From Geojedonia litorea (GTDB lineage Bacteria; Bacteroidota; Bacteroidia; Flavobacteriales; Flavobacteriaceae), in assembly GCF_042654525.1 (NCBI RefSeq), contig NZ_JBHSGP010000014.1:1054001-1118000 (forward strand): a stretch of 64,000 nt of DNA, written 5' to 3'. The position numbers and the translations under genes were made by a program. Of this stretch, positions 17,001 through 23,694 are shown piece after piece. The notes beneath the pieces were generated by a model that saw only the letters and a list, made by a program, of their open reading frames with translations, was not told the origin of the DNA and made no database searches. The stretch's first letter is position 1, and each line of letters opens with the position of its first letter.

Positions 17001-17521
17001 TTTATGATTTTTGTATTTCTGTCACCTCCGAAGGTTATGAACAATGCTTTAATCTTGTTTTAGATGAAGGAGCCATCATATCAGGAAGATCTTCTATAAA
17101 TTCAGGAAGAATTTCAATCACGTTAAATGAAGGGACACCTCCATTCAAAGTTTTGGTGAACAATGAAATCGTCCTTCATACATTTTCACCTTCATTTTCT
17201 GTGGATGTTAAGCAAGGAGATTCCCTAGAGGTTAAAACAGAAGTAGCTTGTGAAGGAACATTTTCTGAATTAATTTCATTGAATGAAGAAATAATTGCTT
17301 TTCCTAACCCTACAACTGGAGATTTTGAAATTACCTTACCTATTATTTCTGACAATGTAGAAATAGAGTTATATAATATACATGGACAATTAATTTTAAA
17401 TACAAGTTATCCTGTAATTGATGGTAAGGTGCAATTAAGTTTGAAGGGGTATTCCAATGGTTTTTACTTCATAAAAATAAATTTGGAAAGGCCAGTTACA
17501 TTAAAATTAATCAAGCATTAA
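14033..17521 (+). CDS. Large T9SS-exported protein with thrombospondin type 3 repeats
   Basis: This 1162-aa protein starts with a Sec signal peptide (MKNLIIISTLQLFVFAVTAQ). Residues 25 to about 830 contain recurrent strands and repeated SNGNKIW-, DSNENLYL- and NGRVFTI-like segments that suggest beta-propeller blades. Residues about 836-932 hold three calcium-binding thrombospondin type 3 repeats (DNDSDGVSD..LDLCPDS, DDDNDGVSNNLDLCPNT, DDLDGVMNNLDLCPNT). The last 75 residues (IAFPNPTTGDFEI.. to LKLIKH) are a type A T9SS sorting domain, so the protein is probably exported across the outer membrane and attached to the cell surface or released. The gene is visibly more AT-rich than its neighbours (bases 14341-14400 contain 15 G+C of 60). 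It sits between R1 and R2 and is followed after 2 bp by a lipoprotein gene. Confidence 0.85.
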   Translation: MKNLIIISTLQLFVFAVTAQDFLDPIKKASFGLNHHTNRDISYFAIPDEFGNIYNIGTTERDSTYTDIIITKLGVDFSLRWQKRYSVDTDLSYDIPLSSYLDSNNNLIIIGRSSFKASNSNGLIFILKYDSNGNKIWTKTIGNLNGADYFDYGYFNSFFEDDILRVIYNPINLNDSEGNGNSAINYLTIDGSGAIIEEVNTVLSNNGINSIYSNGIYYTLVRKDNDAGYYDFFLRRIGIGVDEIYLLNDQPNYVDENFTQVVDQIQLKVDSNENLYLINPNLVGDGKGFAYTKINKEGEIQYSFGTSINYNLLGSYIDIDNKICVIYEDNSIGKIINKRLDDFGAEIESFSTNFTNLIGSRLNDDNTLFVLNNNNVISLLNKDLSLVDDFNFSSSFDISDITKTNSSNVIVSGTTYEKMYPESDFFTQNNIVLEKISPDQLLNSYTFSGEGTSKAFRQRLIIDHNDNYLVISEEKLGPDNLFIGGSRAELNKSVTKYDSNLNVLWRIESPNFLIGYSTSMEDNVVLDSENNLYINSKINAENFELIKVSESGDIVFTVPSFQNRYVYVDQNNNINIATPPIYNQNSLDRDTVIYTFDSNNGNLLTTTLLEGLEFLKPYSSSNGDSFIYMYTGSNTSGDTSPKMNVYKNLSLEFSINLAINGTYGGIGAVDIAENGDLFFGSSWGQINEKLHRISLSNTYKYININNRISRIKALKNGRVFTIADLISNNEGTINIYDADLSLVSYNSDIFYNYSQLFEMQEFIFVNSYYDNLVKVLNQSGELVEEFKLPNALDFAYSGLDSNDHLILTGRFGNQIYTFQEYSWYRGFIHKYKYNGPVDNDSDGVSDFLDLCPDSPFGESVNEEGCSESQLDDDNDGVSNNLDLCPNTPNGEFVDDDGCSESQKDDDLDGVMNNLDLCPNTSQGSTVNSSGCFILPSNNFTIETIGETCKNKNNAKIIISAVELHNYNVTVNGVLYEFNNNLTIENLAPGVYDFCISVTSEGYEQCFNLVLDEGAIISGRSSINSGRISITLNEGTPPFKVLVNNEIVLHTFSPSFSVDVKQGDSLEVKTEVACEGTFSELISLNEEIIAFPNPTTGDFEITLPIISDNVEIELYNIHGQLILNTSYPVIDGKVQLSLKGYSNGFYFIKINLERPVTLKLIKH

Positions 17522-17523
17522 TC

Positions 17524-18219
17524 ATGAAGAAGTTTTTATTCGTAAATATTTTTGTTATATTCATTTATTCCTGTAGTGGTGGCTCTGGGGAGGATATAAC
17601 ACCACCAGACGAGGTAAATGTAGCTCCTTCAACACCAACTTTGGTGTATCCTACCAACAACCTGCTATGTTTAGATAGTACTTTGGATTTCCTGTGGAAT
17701 GCATCAATTGATGTTAATAATGACCCTATAACCTATACTATTCAAGTATCAAAGGATAACCTTTTTGGACAAATAAATTATTCGGCTAACAGTGCATCTT
17801 TGAATCAAACATTTACATTGGAAAAAGGAATTGCTTATTATTGGAGAGTGAAGGCTTCAGACAATAGAAATGCATCCAGTGAATATTCATCAACATTTAA
17901 TTTCTATACAGAAGGGGATGGTATTTCAAATCATCTTCCATTTTCACCTGAATTGGTTAGACCATTATTAAATAATACGATACAGGAAGGTACAACTACT
18001 TTGGAATGGACAGCGAGTGATACAGATGGTGACCCATTGATTTTTGATGTTTATTTTGGAACAAATAATCCTCCGGTTACATTAGTCTCTGAAAATCAGA
18101 ATGCAACTTTTTTGAACGTAACTACGGTATCAGCAACAAATTATTATTGGAAAATTGTTGTTAAAGATGATGCAGGTGGTAATGTTATTGGTCAAGTTTG
18201 GAGTTTTAGCACAGACTAA
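17524..18219 (+). CDS. Lipoprotein with two fibronectin type III-like domains
   Basis: A 231-aa protein with a lipoprotein signal peptide (lipobox IYSC, Cys17, followed by SGGSGED). Two tandem Ig/Fn3-like modules follow at about residues 35-130 and 135-231. Each has the pattern of P-x-L-x-x-P-x-N, then a core WxAS-D-DPxxY/FxV and a closing YYWRV or YYWKI strand. It starts 2 bp after the 1162-aa protein gene and ends 12 bp before R2, so it is the second and last gene of the cassette. It may hold or display the large T9SS protein at the outer membrane, which is inference from context. Confidence 0.8.
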   Translation: MKKFLFVNIFVIFIYSCSGGSGEDITPPDEVNVAPSTPTLVYPTNNLLCLDSTLDFLWNASIDVNNDPITYTIQVSKDNLFGQINYSANSASLNQTFTLEKGIAYYWRVKASDNRNASSEYSSTFNFYTEGDGISNHLPFSPELVRPLLNNTIQEGTTTLEWTASDTDGDPLIFDVYFGTNNPPVTLVSENQNATFLNVTTVSATNYYWKIVVKDDAGGNVIGQVWSFSTD

Positions 18220-18231
18220 ATATTATAATTT

Positions 18232-18416
18232 GTTCGAGTCCCGTCCAGACCGCAAAATTGTAAAAAGCTTCAATGAGAGTTGAGGCTTTTTTTGGCAATC
18301 AAATGAAGTTGTGTTGTTAGTAAACACCTAGTGTTTGCTAAAGGTTTAAGTAGTTAAACCAATGGAAAGCTTTCCTTTTTTCTGAATAGAAGATTGGGAT
18401 GCTTTTTTGTTTTTAG
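18232..18416 (+). repeat. Direct repeat R2 (185 bp), carrying a displaced tRNA-Asp 3' end
   Basis: A near-perfect copy of R1 (182 of 185 by eye). Its first 21 bp are the T-arm and acceptor 3' strand of tRNA-Asp without the rest of the tRNA. The unit from R1 to R2 is 4584 bp. The same terminator and hairpins (18318-18340, 18343-18360, 18364-18375) are present. The 95 bp after it hold nothing recognisable before the convergent lipoprotein gene. Confidence 0.95.
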
Positions 18417-18511
18417 CCAACATTTCAATAAAAACTTTCCTTGGTTCTTCTTCAATAATCAAATTATATGTTCCTTGGCTTAACTACACTTTTACAATTA
18501 CCTCACAAATC

Positions 18512-19129
18512 CTATTTTAAAATAATCCTCCCTTCCCATGTATGGTCGGTACCTGTACCCTCACGTCTTACCATACCATAACCAATAAATTCGCCAGAAG
18601 CGTTTTCAAATTTTCCAGTGCCGCCAGTAATGTGCCAGAGATTTTCAAACTTAAATCGATAGGTGTCATCTTGAATGGGTATTAGGCTTGATTCTTCCCT
18701 GACTTCAGCAAATAACCTATCGCCATTGGCAGCTTCTATAACAGGAGGAGAGCCTCCCGCTCTATCAAATTCCCCAAATCCACCTTCAAAATCAGGGAAC
18801 CCTTGTTCATCTAATACAATGTGAAAGCAAAATTTAAAATCAACAGTAAATTTGCCCAAATGGGTGCCCGTACCTTCACCTATCTGATGTTCAAGGCCCC
18901 AAAAATCGGTAGGAGAATTGAATGAACAAACTTCGGTCAAGGCGTCTTCTGCTTGCCTTGTAAACAATTTTGCCTTAAAAGGAACAGCTGTAAGCTCGTT
19001 TGAATTGGTCGTCACCTTAAGGTCGGCTTGGGTAATTACATCGCTGAAGTTGAGATCTTGAGGGGCATCACAAGCAGTGAGCATATGTGTCACACCGCCT
19101 AAAACGAATAAAAGTTTGAAGAGTTTCAT
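18512..19129 (-). CDS. Lipoprotein of unknown function, divergent from AraC-type regulator
   Basis: A 205-aa protein with a lipoprotein signal peptide and lipobox LTAC (Cys20). The mature part is predicted beta-rich. A central GxGTGTHLGKFTVDFKFC segment and a C-terminal stretch WHITGGTGKFENASGEFIG resemble small calycin- or barrel-like lipoproteins, but I do not recognise the family. It is divergent from the AraC/TPR regulator gene. The shared 250-bp region contains phased direct repeats that begin 51 bp upstream of this start, so it is the likeliest target of that regulator. Confidence 0.75.
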   Translation of the reverse strand: MKLFKLLFVLGGVTHMLTACDAPQDLNFSDVITQADLKVTTNSNELTAVPFKAKLFTRQAEDALTEVCSFNSPTDFWGLEHQIGEGTGTHLGKFTVDFKFCFHIVLDEQGFPDFEGGFGEFDRAGGSPPVIEAANGDRLFAEVREESSLIPIQDDTYRFKFENLWHITGGTGKFENASGEFIGYGMVRREGTGTDHTWEGRIILK

Positions 19130-19179
19130 TTTTATTTTAGATTAATTAAACAATTTATTTATTGACTATAATGAATAGT

Positions 19180-19285
19180 TATGTTGAAGTTAATCTTTAA
19201 TAATTCAAACTAGATTTCAATATGTTGCATGTATTGAAAGTTATGTTGCAATAGCTTAAAAATATGTTGAAATTGACTGCAACAT
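19180..19285. promoter_or_regulatory. Phased operator-like repeats TATGTTGMA in divergent intergenic region
   Basis: TATGTTGAA or TATGTTGCA occurs at 19180, 19221, 19242 and 19263 on the plus strand, and the reverse complement TGCAACAT at 19278. The three central copies have an exact 21-bp period, which is two helical turns and the classical spacing of AraC-family half-sites. The array lies between two divergent genes, one of which encodes an AraC-HTH protein. Confidence 0.65.
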
Positions 19286-19312
19286 CTTGAAAATGCCATA
19301 GTTAGTTCTAAA

Positions 19313-19320
19313 TATTTTTG
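19313..19320 (+). promoter_or_regulatory. Bacteroidota -7 box for the AraC/TPR regulator gene
   Basis: TATTTTTG matches TAnnTTTG. It lies 60 bp upstream of the start codon and directly downstream of the phased repeats. Confidence 0.45.
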
Positions 19321-19379
19321 TAGGTATTGTTAATATTGCGTAAATTATAGGTCACAATTTTTGTATAACGTTATTAGTC

Positions 19380-21305
19380 ATGGATGCTCAATTGACATCA
19401 CCTCAACCGTTTCTTGATAGATTAAATAATGTTTTGGAAAACAACTATCATGATGAAAGCTTTGGTGTAAGTGAACTCGCGAAACAAGTTGCTATTAGCA
19501 GATCGCAACTGCATCGGAAATTGAAAGCTCAAAAAGGAATTACTGCCAGTCAATTTATCATGGTGTTTCGATTGCATAAAGCCTATGAATTATTGATTAG
19601 TAGTGAAAGCACCGTTTCAGAAGTTGCTTACGCTGTGGGATTTGGTAGCCCTTCATATTTTACTAGGTGTTTTCAGCAACATTATAATTTTTCTCCAATT
19701 GAGTTAAAACAAAAGTCCAAGAAAGAAATTCATAATACCTTTGAGCAGCCAATAAACAGAGACCGCTGGTCTAAATGGAATTGGTTTCAGAATAACCAGA
19801 TTATAAGTAATTATCTACATCTAGGGCAGTATAGGGTACGCAACTTTAGTATTTTAATCTTGATTTTATTAGCAATGATTGTAGGCGTAGCTTATAATTT
19901 TTATGGGAATTCCACAGAGCAGAGAATGAGTTCTATAGCTATTCTGCCTATTGAAGTAGAATCAACAACGTTGGATGAAGCTATATTGTCACAAGGTATT
20001 CAACAAGGGCTCTCGAGCTCACTAGGAAGAATCAATGGGCTCAACGTGCTTGCAGGATTAACAACATCTAAATATAAAGACAGTAAAAAAACCAAAGACA
20101 AAATTCTACAAGAATTGAAAGTAGATTTTTTGGTATCTGGAAGGGTCAAATATTCTGATAAGGATAGTATAATAATGAATTTAACCTTATATAAATTGGG
20201 CGCTTCTGATTATGGAGTTCAAACGTTGAATTACAGCACATCCATTGAAAATATTTTGAATATTCAAAATGAAGCGGCGAATGGAATTGGATTGTCAACA
20301 GGTTTGCTTAAGAGTTCTGAACATTCTCAATTGCTTGCCAATGGAAGAAAGGTTAATAAAGATGCTTACAAAAATTATATTCGCGGTATGTACTATCTTC
20401 ATAAATCCTCTCAAAAGGATTTTGACAAGGGTATTCAGTTTTTGTATAAAGCATTGGATGATGATCCAGCAGAACCTTTGATATACGCTGGGTTGGCATA
20501 CGGTCATGTTATTTTAGGGCACAGTGCTGCAGAAAACTCAAATGTATTTGGCATTGCAAAAATGGCTGCTAAACAGGCCATCCAACTGGACCCTAGTTTG
20601 TTGGAAGCTTATGCGAGTTTAGCGAGCATTGCTATTTATCATGATAGAAATTGGAAGGAGGCAGAAGAATTATTTAAGTATGTACTTTCAAAAAACCCAA
20701 GCATGGCCAATGTGCATTATGATTATGCATGGTATCTGTTTTTAATTGGTGAAAAAGAAGAAGCGCTATACCATCAAGAAATGGCAGAGAGGTTAGACCC
20801 ATTAAATACAAAATACATGGGTTGGACTGGCTGGATGAATGCCTATTACGGCAATTATGATCAGGCGATGGATAAAGTGGAGACAATATGGCGTATAGTT
20901 CCAGAACATAGCTTGGCTCTTTTAACCAAAGGATTAACATTTAAGTTGCAAAATAATTTGGAAAATGCCTTGGATTCCTACAAAAGACTATATGAAAAGA
21001 GTCCTAAACACGCAGCTTCTTTTGGAGGTCTTTGCGCTGAAATGGGTGAATTTGAAAAGGCAAATGAAATAATTGAGGAAGTGAAAAACTGGCCAAAATC
21101 ACCTTGGAAGAATTGGACTTTAGCCTATTTATATGCGAGCTTAAACAATGTAGATGAGGCGATCATGATGTTAAATACAGAGCCAAAGCATGCTTATGTA
21201 GCATGGGTTAATGTTATGCCTGGCTTTGATCGCATCAAGCATCACGAAAAATTTAAATCCTTTGTTTCGAGTCTGAATATTCCTAATAGCAAAACTAATT
21301 TTTAA
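19380..21305 (+). CDS. AraC-type HTH / transmembrane / TPR regulator
   Basis: A 641-aa membrane-anchored regulator. Residues about 10-110 form a full AraC-type double HTH (FGVSELAKQVAISRSQLHRK, then VSEVAYAVGFGSPSYFTRCF). A single transmembrane helix is at about 154-174. Residues about 180-320 are a TolB-N-like domain of the kind seen in adenylate cyclase-linked regulators (SSIAILPIEV..LVSGRVKYSDKDS). Residues about 325-630 hold tandem TPR units. The DNA-binding end is therefore cytoplasmic and the TPR end periplasmic, so it can carry an external signal to DNA without a phosphorelay. The divergent lipoprotein gene and its own promoter flank an array of 21-bp-phased sites, suggesting autoregulation. 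Confidence 0.85.
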   Translation: MDAQLTSPQPFLDRLNNVLENNYHDESFGVSELAKQVAISRSQLHRKLKAQKGITASQFIMVFRLHKAYELLISSESTVSEVAYAVGFGSPSYFTRCFQQHYNFSPIELKQKSKKEIHNTFEQPINRDRWSKWNWFQNNQIISNYLHLGQYRVRNFSILILILLAMIVGVAYNFYGNSTEQRMSSIAILPIEVESTTLDEAILSQGIQQGLSSSLGRINGLNVLAGLTTSKYKDSKKTKDKILQELKVDFLVSGRVKYSDKDSIIMNLTLYKLGASDYGVQTLNYSTSIENILNIQNEAANGIGLSTGLLKSSEHSQLLANGRKVNKDAYKNYIRGMYYLHKSSQKDFDKGIQFLYKALDDDPAEPLIYAGLAYGHVILGHSAAENSNVFGIAKMAAKQAIQLDPSLLEAYASLASIAIYHDRNWKEAEELFKYVLSKNPSMANVHYDYAWYLFLIGEKEEALYHQEMAERLDPLNTKYMGWTGWMNAYYGNYDQAMDKVETIWRIVPEHSLALLTKGLTFKLQNNLENALDSYKRLYEKSPKHAASFGGLCAEMGEFEKANEIIEEVKNWPKSPWKNWTLAYLYASLNNVDEAIMMLNTEPKHAYVAWVNVMPGFDRIKHHEKFKSFVSSLNIPNSKTNF

Positions 21306-21370
21306 GAGTATTGTTTTCCACATTGATAAATTTGTAACGTTTGAACTCTAATTTATTCAGATATTTTATT

Positions 21371-21501
21371 GCAATTAAAAGAAGTTATGGTCCCAAAGGA
21401 AGATTTGGGATGTAGTTGTAAGATACCCAATCAAGCTGGGTACTTGCCGATGGGAAGCTTTCCTTTTTTCTGAATAGAAGATTGGGATGCTTTTTTGTTT
21501 T
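21371..21501 (+). repeat. Diverged structured repeat R3
   Basis: The first block (21371-21389) matches R1 13711-13729 with two differences, and the last 51 bp (21451-21501) match R2 almost exactly. Between them R1/R2 and R3 differ in sequence but each contains two hairpins: R3 has TCCCAAA-ggaaga-TTTGGGA (21391-21410) and TACCCA-(7)-TGGGTA (21424-21442). There is no tRNA fragment. It accounts for most of the 363-bp gap 21306-21668, which also holds a terminator at 21610. Confidence 0.8.
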
Positions 21502-21609
21502 ATGATGATTTATAATTGTAGGTAGATATTATTGTAGGTACTTTCACTAATTTAGAGTTGAAAAAAAGAATAGATTAAAGAAATTAATCTGAAGATTAAC
21601 AGTTAAAAC

Positions 21610-21638
21610 AAAAGGCGAGTATTTTCTACTCGCCTTTT
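21610..21638. terminator. Bidirectional Rho-independent terminator
   Basis: A perfect 12-bp stem AAAAGGCGAGTA with TACTCGCCTTTT is flanked by T-rich sequence downstream on the plus strand and by TTTTGTTTT on the minus strand. It lies between the regulator gene and the convergent acidic lipoprotein gene. Confidence 0.85.
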
Positions 21639-21668
21639 CTTTTTTCTTTTTTAAAAACAGTGACCTAA

Positions 21669-22436
21669 TTAATCATCAATTAAATCAATATATTCTTTTA
21701 TTTTATGTCTAATAGCTTCTGCTAAATCATTATTTCCATCAGTGTCTTCTGGGCTAATTTCAATAATTCCATTATTGTTTCCATCAGAGGCTAAAGTTAG
21801 ATCAACACCATTAACACTGTTTAATATTTGACCTAAATCAAAACTTATAACAATGCCTTGTGTGTTTTGAGAGATAGTAATATCAAATTGTGGATCCTCA
21901 AAATCAACTTCAACTTCATCCTCAAAATTGTGCCAGAATACAAATGGAGTACTATCAATTGTGCCCTCAATGAGCACAGACTTACCAAATAAATCACTAG
22001 ATGCATCAGTGCTAGCATCAAATTTAAATTCTAATTCTTCATAAACGCCCATGGGAACATTGACATTTGAGAAATTGATTTGACCAGAAATTAAATCGAG
22101 TTCGAAAGGTCCTTCAAGTTCAATTTCATCCTGATAGTCAAAATAACCATCATCATCCCATTGCTCATCTTGATCGTCTTGGTGATCATCATCCTCTATG
22201 TCTAATTCTAGTTCAAATTCGCGTAAGTTCAATTTAAAGACTTCAATGGCAATATTGCCATTCATAACTCTAGAACTTGAGGAATTAGTGGTCAGATTCG
22301 TAAACTTGGCGTTGGCACTCATGCTTAATTTTCCAACACTAGAATCATTATCATTAGTAGAACAACTAAAGCTCAATACTAAAGCTAAAGTTAAAATAAA
22401 TGAAATGTTGTTTTTTAAATTTAAAATGTTTTTCAT
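21669..22436 (-). CDS. Acidic lipoprotein of unknown function
   Basis: A 255-aa lipoprotein (lipobox LSFSC, Cys25). The chosen ATG at 22436 starts a standard signal peptide; an upstream in-frame ATG at 22478 would add 14 residues with no benefit. After a Ser/Asn-rich linker there is a strongly acidic, Asp/Glu-rich stretch (about residues 90-125, with DDDHQDDQDEQWDDD) and beta-rich segments such as GPFELDLISGQINFSNVNVP. The layout recalls DUF4382-type surface lipoproteins, but I cannot assign a family. The acidic stretch may bind calcium, by analogy only. It is monocistronic and ends at a bidirectional terminator. Confidence 0.7.
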   Translation of the reverse strand: MKNILNLKNNISFILTLALVLSFSCSTNDNDSSVGKLSMSANAKFTNLTTNSSSSRVMNGNIAIEVFKLNLREFELELDIEDDDHQDDQDEQWDDDGYFDYQDEIELEGPFELDLISGQINFSNVNVPMGVYEELEFKFDASTDASSDLFGKSVLIEGTIDSTPFVFWHNFEDEVEVDFEDPQFDITISQNTQGIVISFDLGQILNSVNGVDLTLASDGNNNGIIEISPEDTDGNNDLAEAIRHKIKEYIDLIDD

Positions 22437-22768
22437 AACTGATTTGGGTTTAAAATTAATTATATGTTTATATAACAATTGAAACTATAAATTTTACACC
22501 TTAATTAACAAGTTGCTTTACATTTTATTGTTTGATAATTGTAAGTTGATACTAATAATTAAGTTGTGAAGTACTAGAATAATTGTTTGTTCTATTTGTT
22601 TAAATAATAGAACCTAAAGGGGAGTAGTTTTTTGTTTCAATACTTTTAAAAGAGTAGCGTTTGATGCTTCTGTGCTTAATATCAGGCTATAACGATTATA
22701 TAATTTGCTTTTTTTTTCTTAAATTGTAAATCTCACAACTTTAAACACATAAAATAAAAGCAATTACT
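22437..22768. other. Intergenic region with one inverted repeat
   Basis: This 332-bp AT-rich gap separates the divergent acidic lipoprotein and YegP-like genes and presumably holds both promoters, although no exact TAnnTTTG box was found. The one clear structure is an inverted repeat at 22589-22613 (GTTCTATT and AATAGAAC around a 9-nt spacer). Confidence 0.5.
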
Positions 22769-23098
22769 ATGGCAAAATTTGAAATTTACAAAGACAAAAG
22801 AGGAGAATTTAGGTTTAGATTAAAAGCTAGAAATGGTCAAACTATTTTAACGGGAGAAGGTTATTCATCTAAAGCGGGATGCACTAATGGGATTGAATCG
22901 ATTAGAAAAAATGCAACAGATGATTCTCGATTTGAACGCCTGCAAGCAAAAAATGGTAGTCCTTATTTTAATTTAAAAGCAGGTAATAGTCAAGTTATAG
23001 GTAATAGTGAAATGTATTCGTCTAATAGTGCCATGGAAAACGGAATAAACTCTGTAAAGAAAAACGCGCCAATCGCCACAATTGATGATCAAACTTAA
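22769..23098 (+). CDS. YegP/DUF1508 family protein, two tandem repeats
   Basis: A 109-aa protein made of two copies of the DUF1508 unit: residues about 2-48 (FEIYKDKRGEFRFRLKARNG..ILTGEGYSSKAGCTNGIESI) and about 53-98 (FERLQAKNGSPYFNLKAGN..IGNSEMYSSNSAMENGINSV). It has no signal peptide, so it should be cytoplasmic. The biochemical role of the family is not established; it is small, abundant and often stress-linked in other bacteria. It stands alone and ends at a strong terminator. Confidence 0.88.
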   Translation: MAKFEIYKDKRGEFRFRLKARNGQTILTGEGYSSKAGCTNGIESIRKNATDDSRFERLQAKNGSPYFNLKAGNSQVIGNSEMYSSNSAMENGINSVKKNAPIATIDDQT

Positions 23099-23694
23099 AA
23101 TTTAATATTTAATAAAACTCTTAAAAAAAGAGTTGCTCCAATAAGCAACTCTTTTTTTTTTGATGTATTAAATTCAAATTCGTATTTGTTGTAAACTTTA
23201 GCCTATAACTAGAAAGTCAAAGAAAAAACATCCCATCCTGAATAAAATATGTCATTTAATTTATTGATAGTTAATTGATTAATTTTAATTTTGTGACCGA
23301 TTTTAATCTACTTAATTTTCTTCTGCTTTGTAAGTATTTAAGTTGGTAACCATCAACATATTTAAAATAAAGTTGTATATTTTGAGAAATTGAAACGTAT
23401 TTATGCTATAAATAAGTAAAATTAACATTTGCCACATTAAATATATTTATCCCTCTAAATTTAATCAGCTAATGACAAGCCCTAAAGATAAAAACTTCCA
23501 CAATAAGAGGTCAACGACCTATGTATATGAAGACAAATATTTTGTCAAGCTTTTCCATAATGCCCTATTCCCCAAATTAAATGTAAACTTGTTTTACTGT
23601 ACGCTAGTTGATGATAATAAAGCAAACGATAGCTTTAGAAACTATATAAACACTGTTATAATAAAAATAAATTACAATTTTCATTAAATTAGAA
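23099..23694. other. Long intergenic region ahead of the signalling cluster
   Basis: This 596-bp gap begins with the YegP terminator (23123-23161). The rest is strongly AT-rich. One 71-codon open frame (23472-23687) is present but has no recognisable domain, and its composition looks like translated AT-rich noncoding DNA. I see no RNA gene and no exact promoter box. A long leader or regulatory region for the kinase at 23695 is possible. Confidence 0.4.
23123..23161 (+). terminator. Rho-independent terminator after yegP-like gene
   Basis: A perfect stem built from AAAAAAAGAGTTGCT and AGCAACTCTTTTTTT encloses a 6-nt loop and runs into further T residues. Confidence 0.9.

Noticed and set aside
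13600..21510. Classical integrative element with integrase or transposase.
   Set aside because: No recombinase, Rep protein or terminal inverted repeats were found. The repeats are direct and only cargo-like genes are present, so the element is reported as a cassette of unknown mechanism.
23472..23687. 71-aa open frame ahead of the membrane kinase.
   Set aside because: It has no domain, an AT-driven composition (Asn, Lys, Tyr, Phe), and no clear ribosome-binding or promoter signal. It was kept only as part of the intergenic description.
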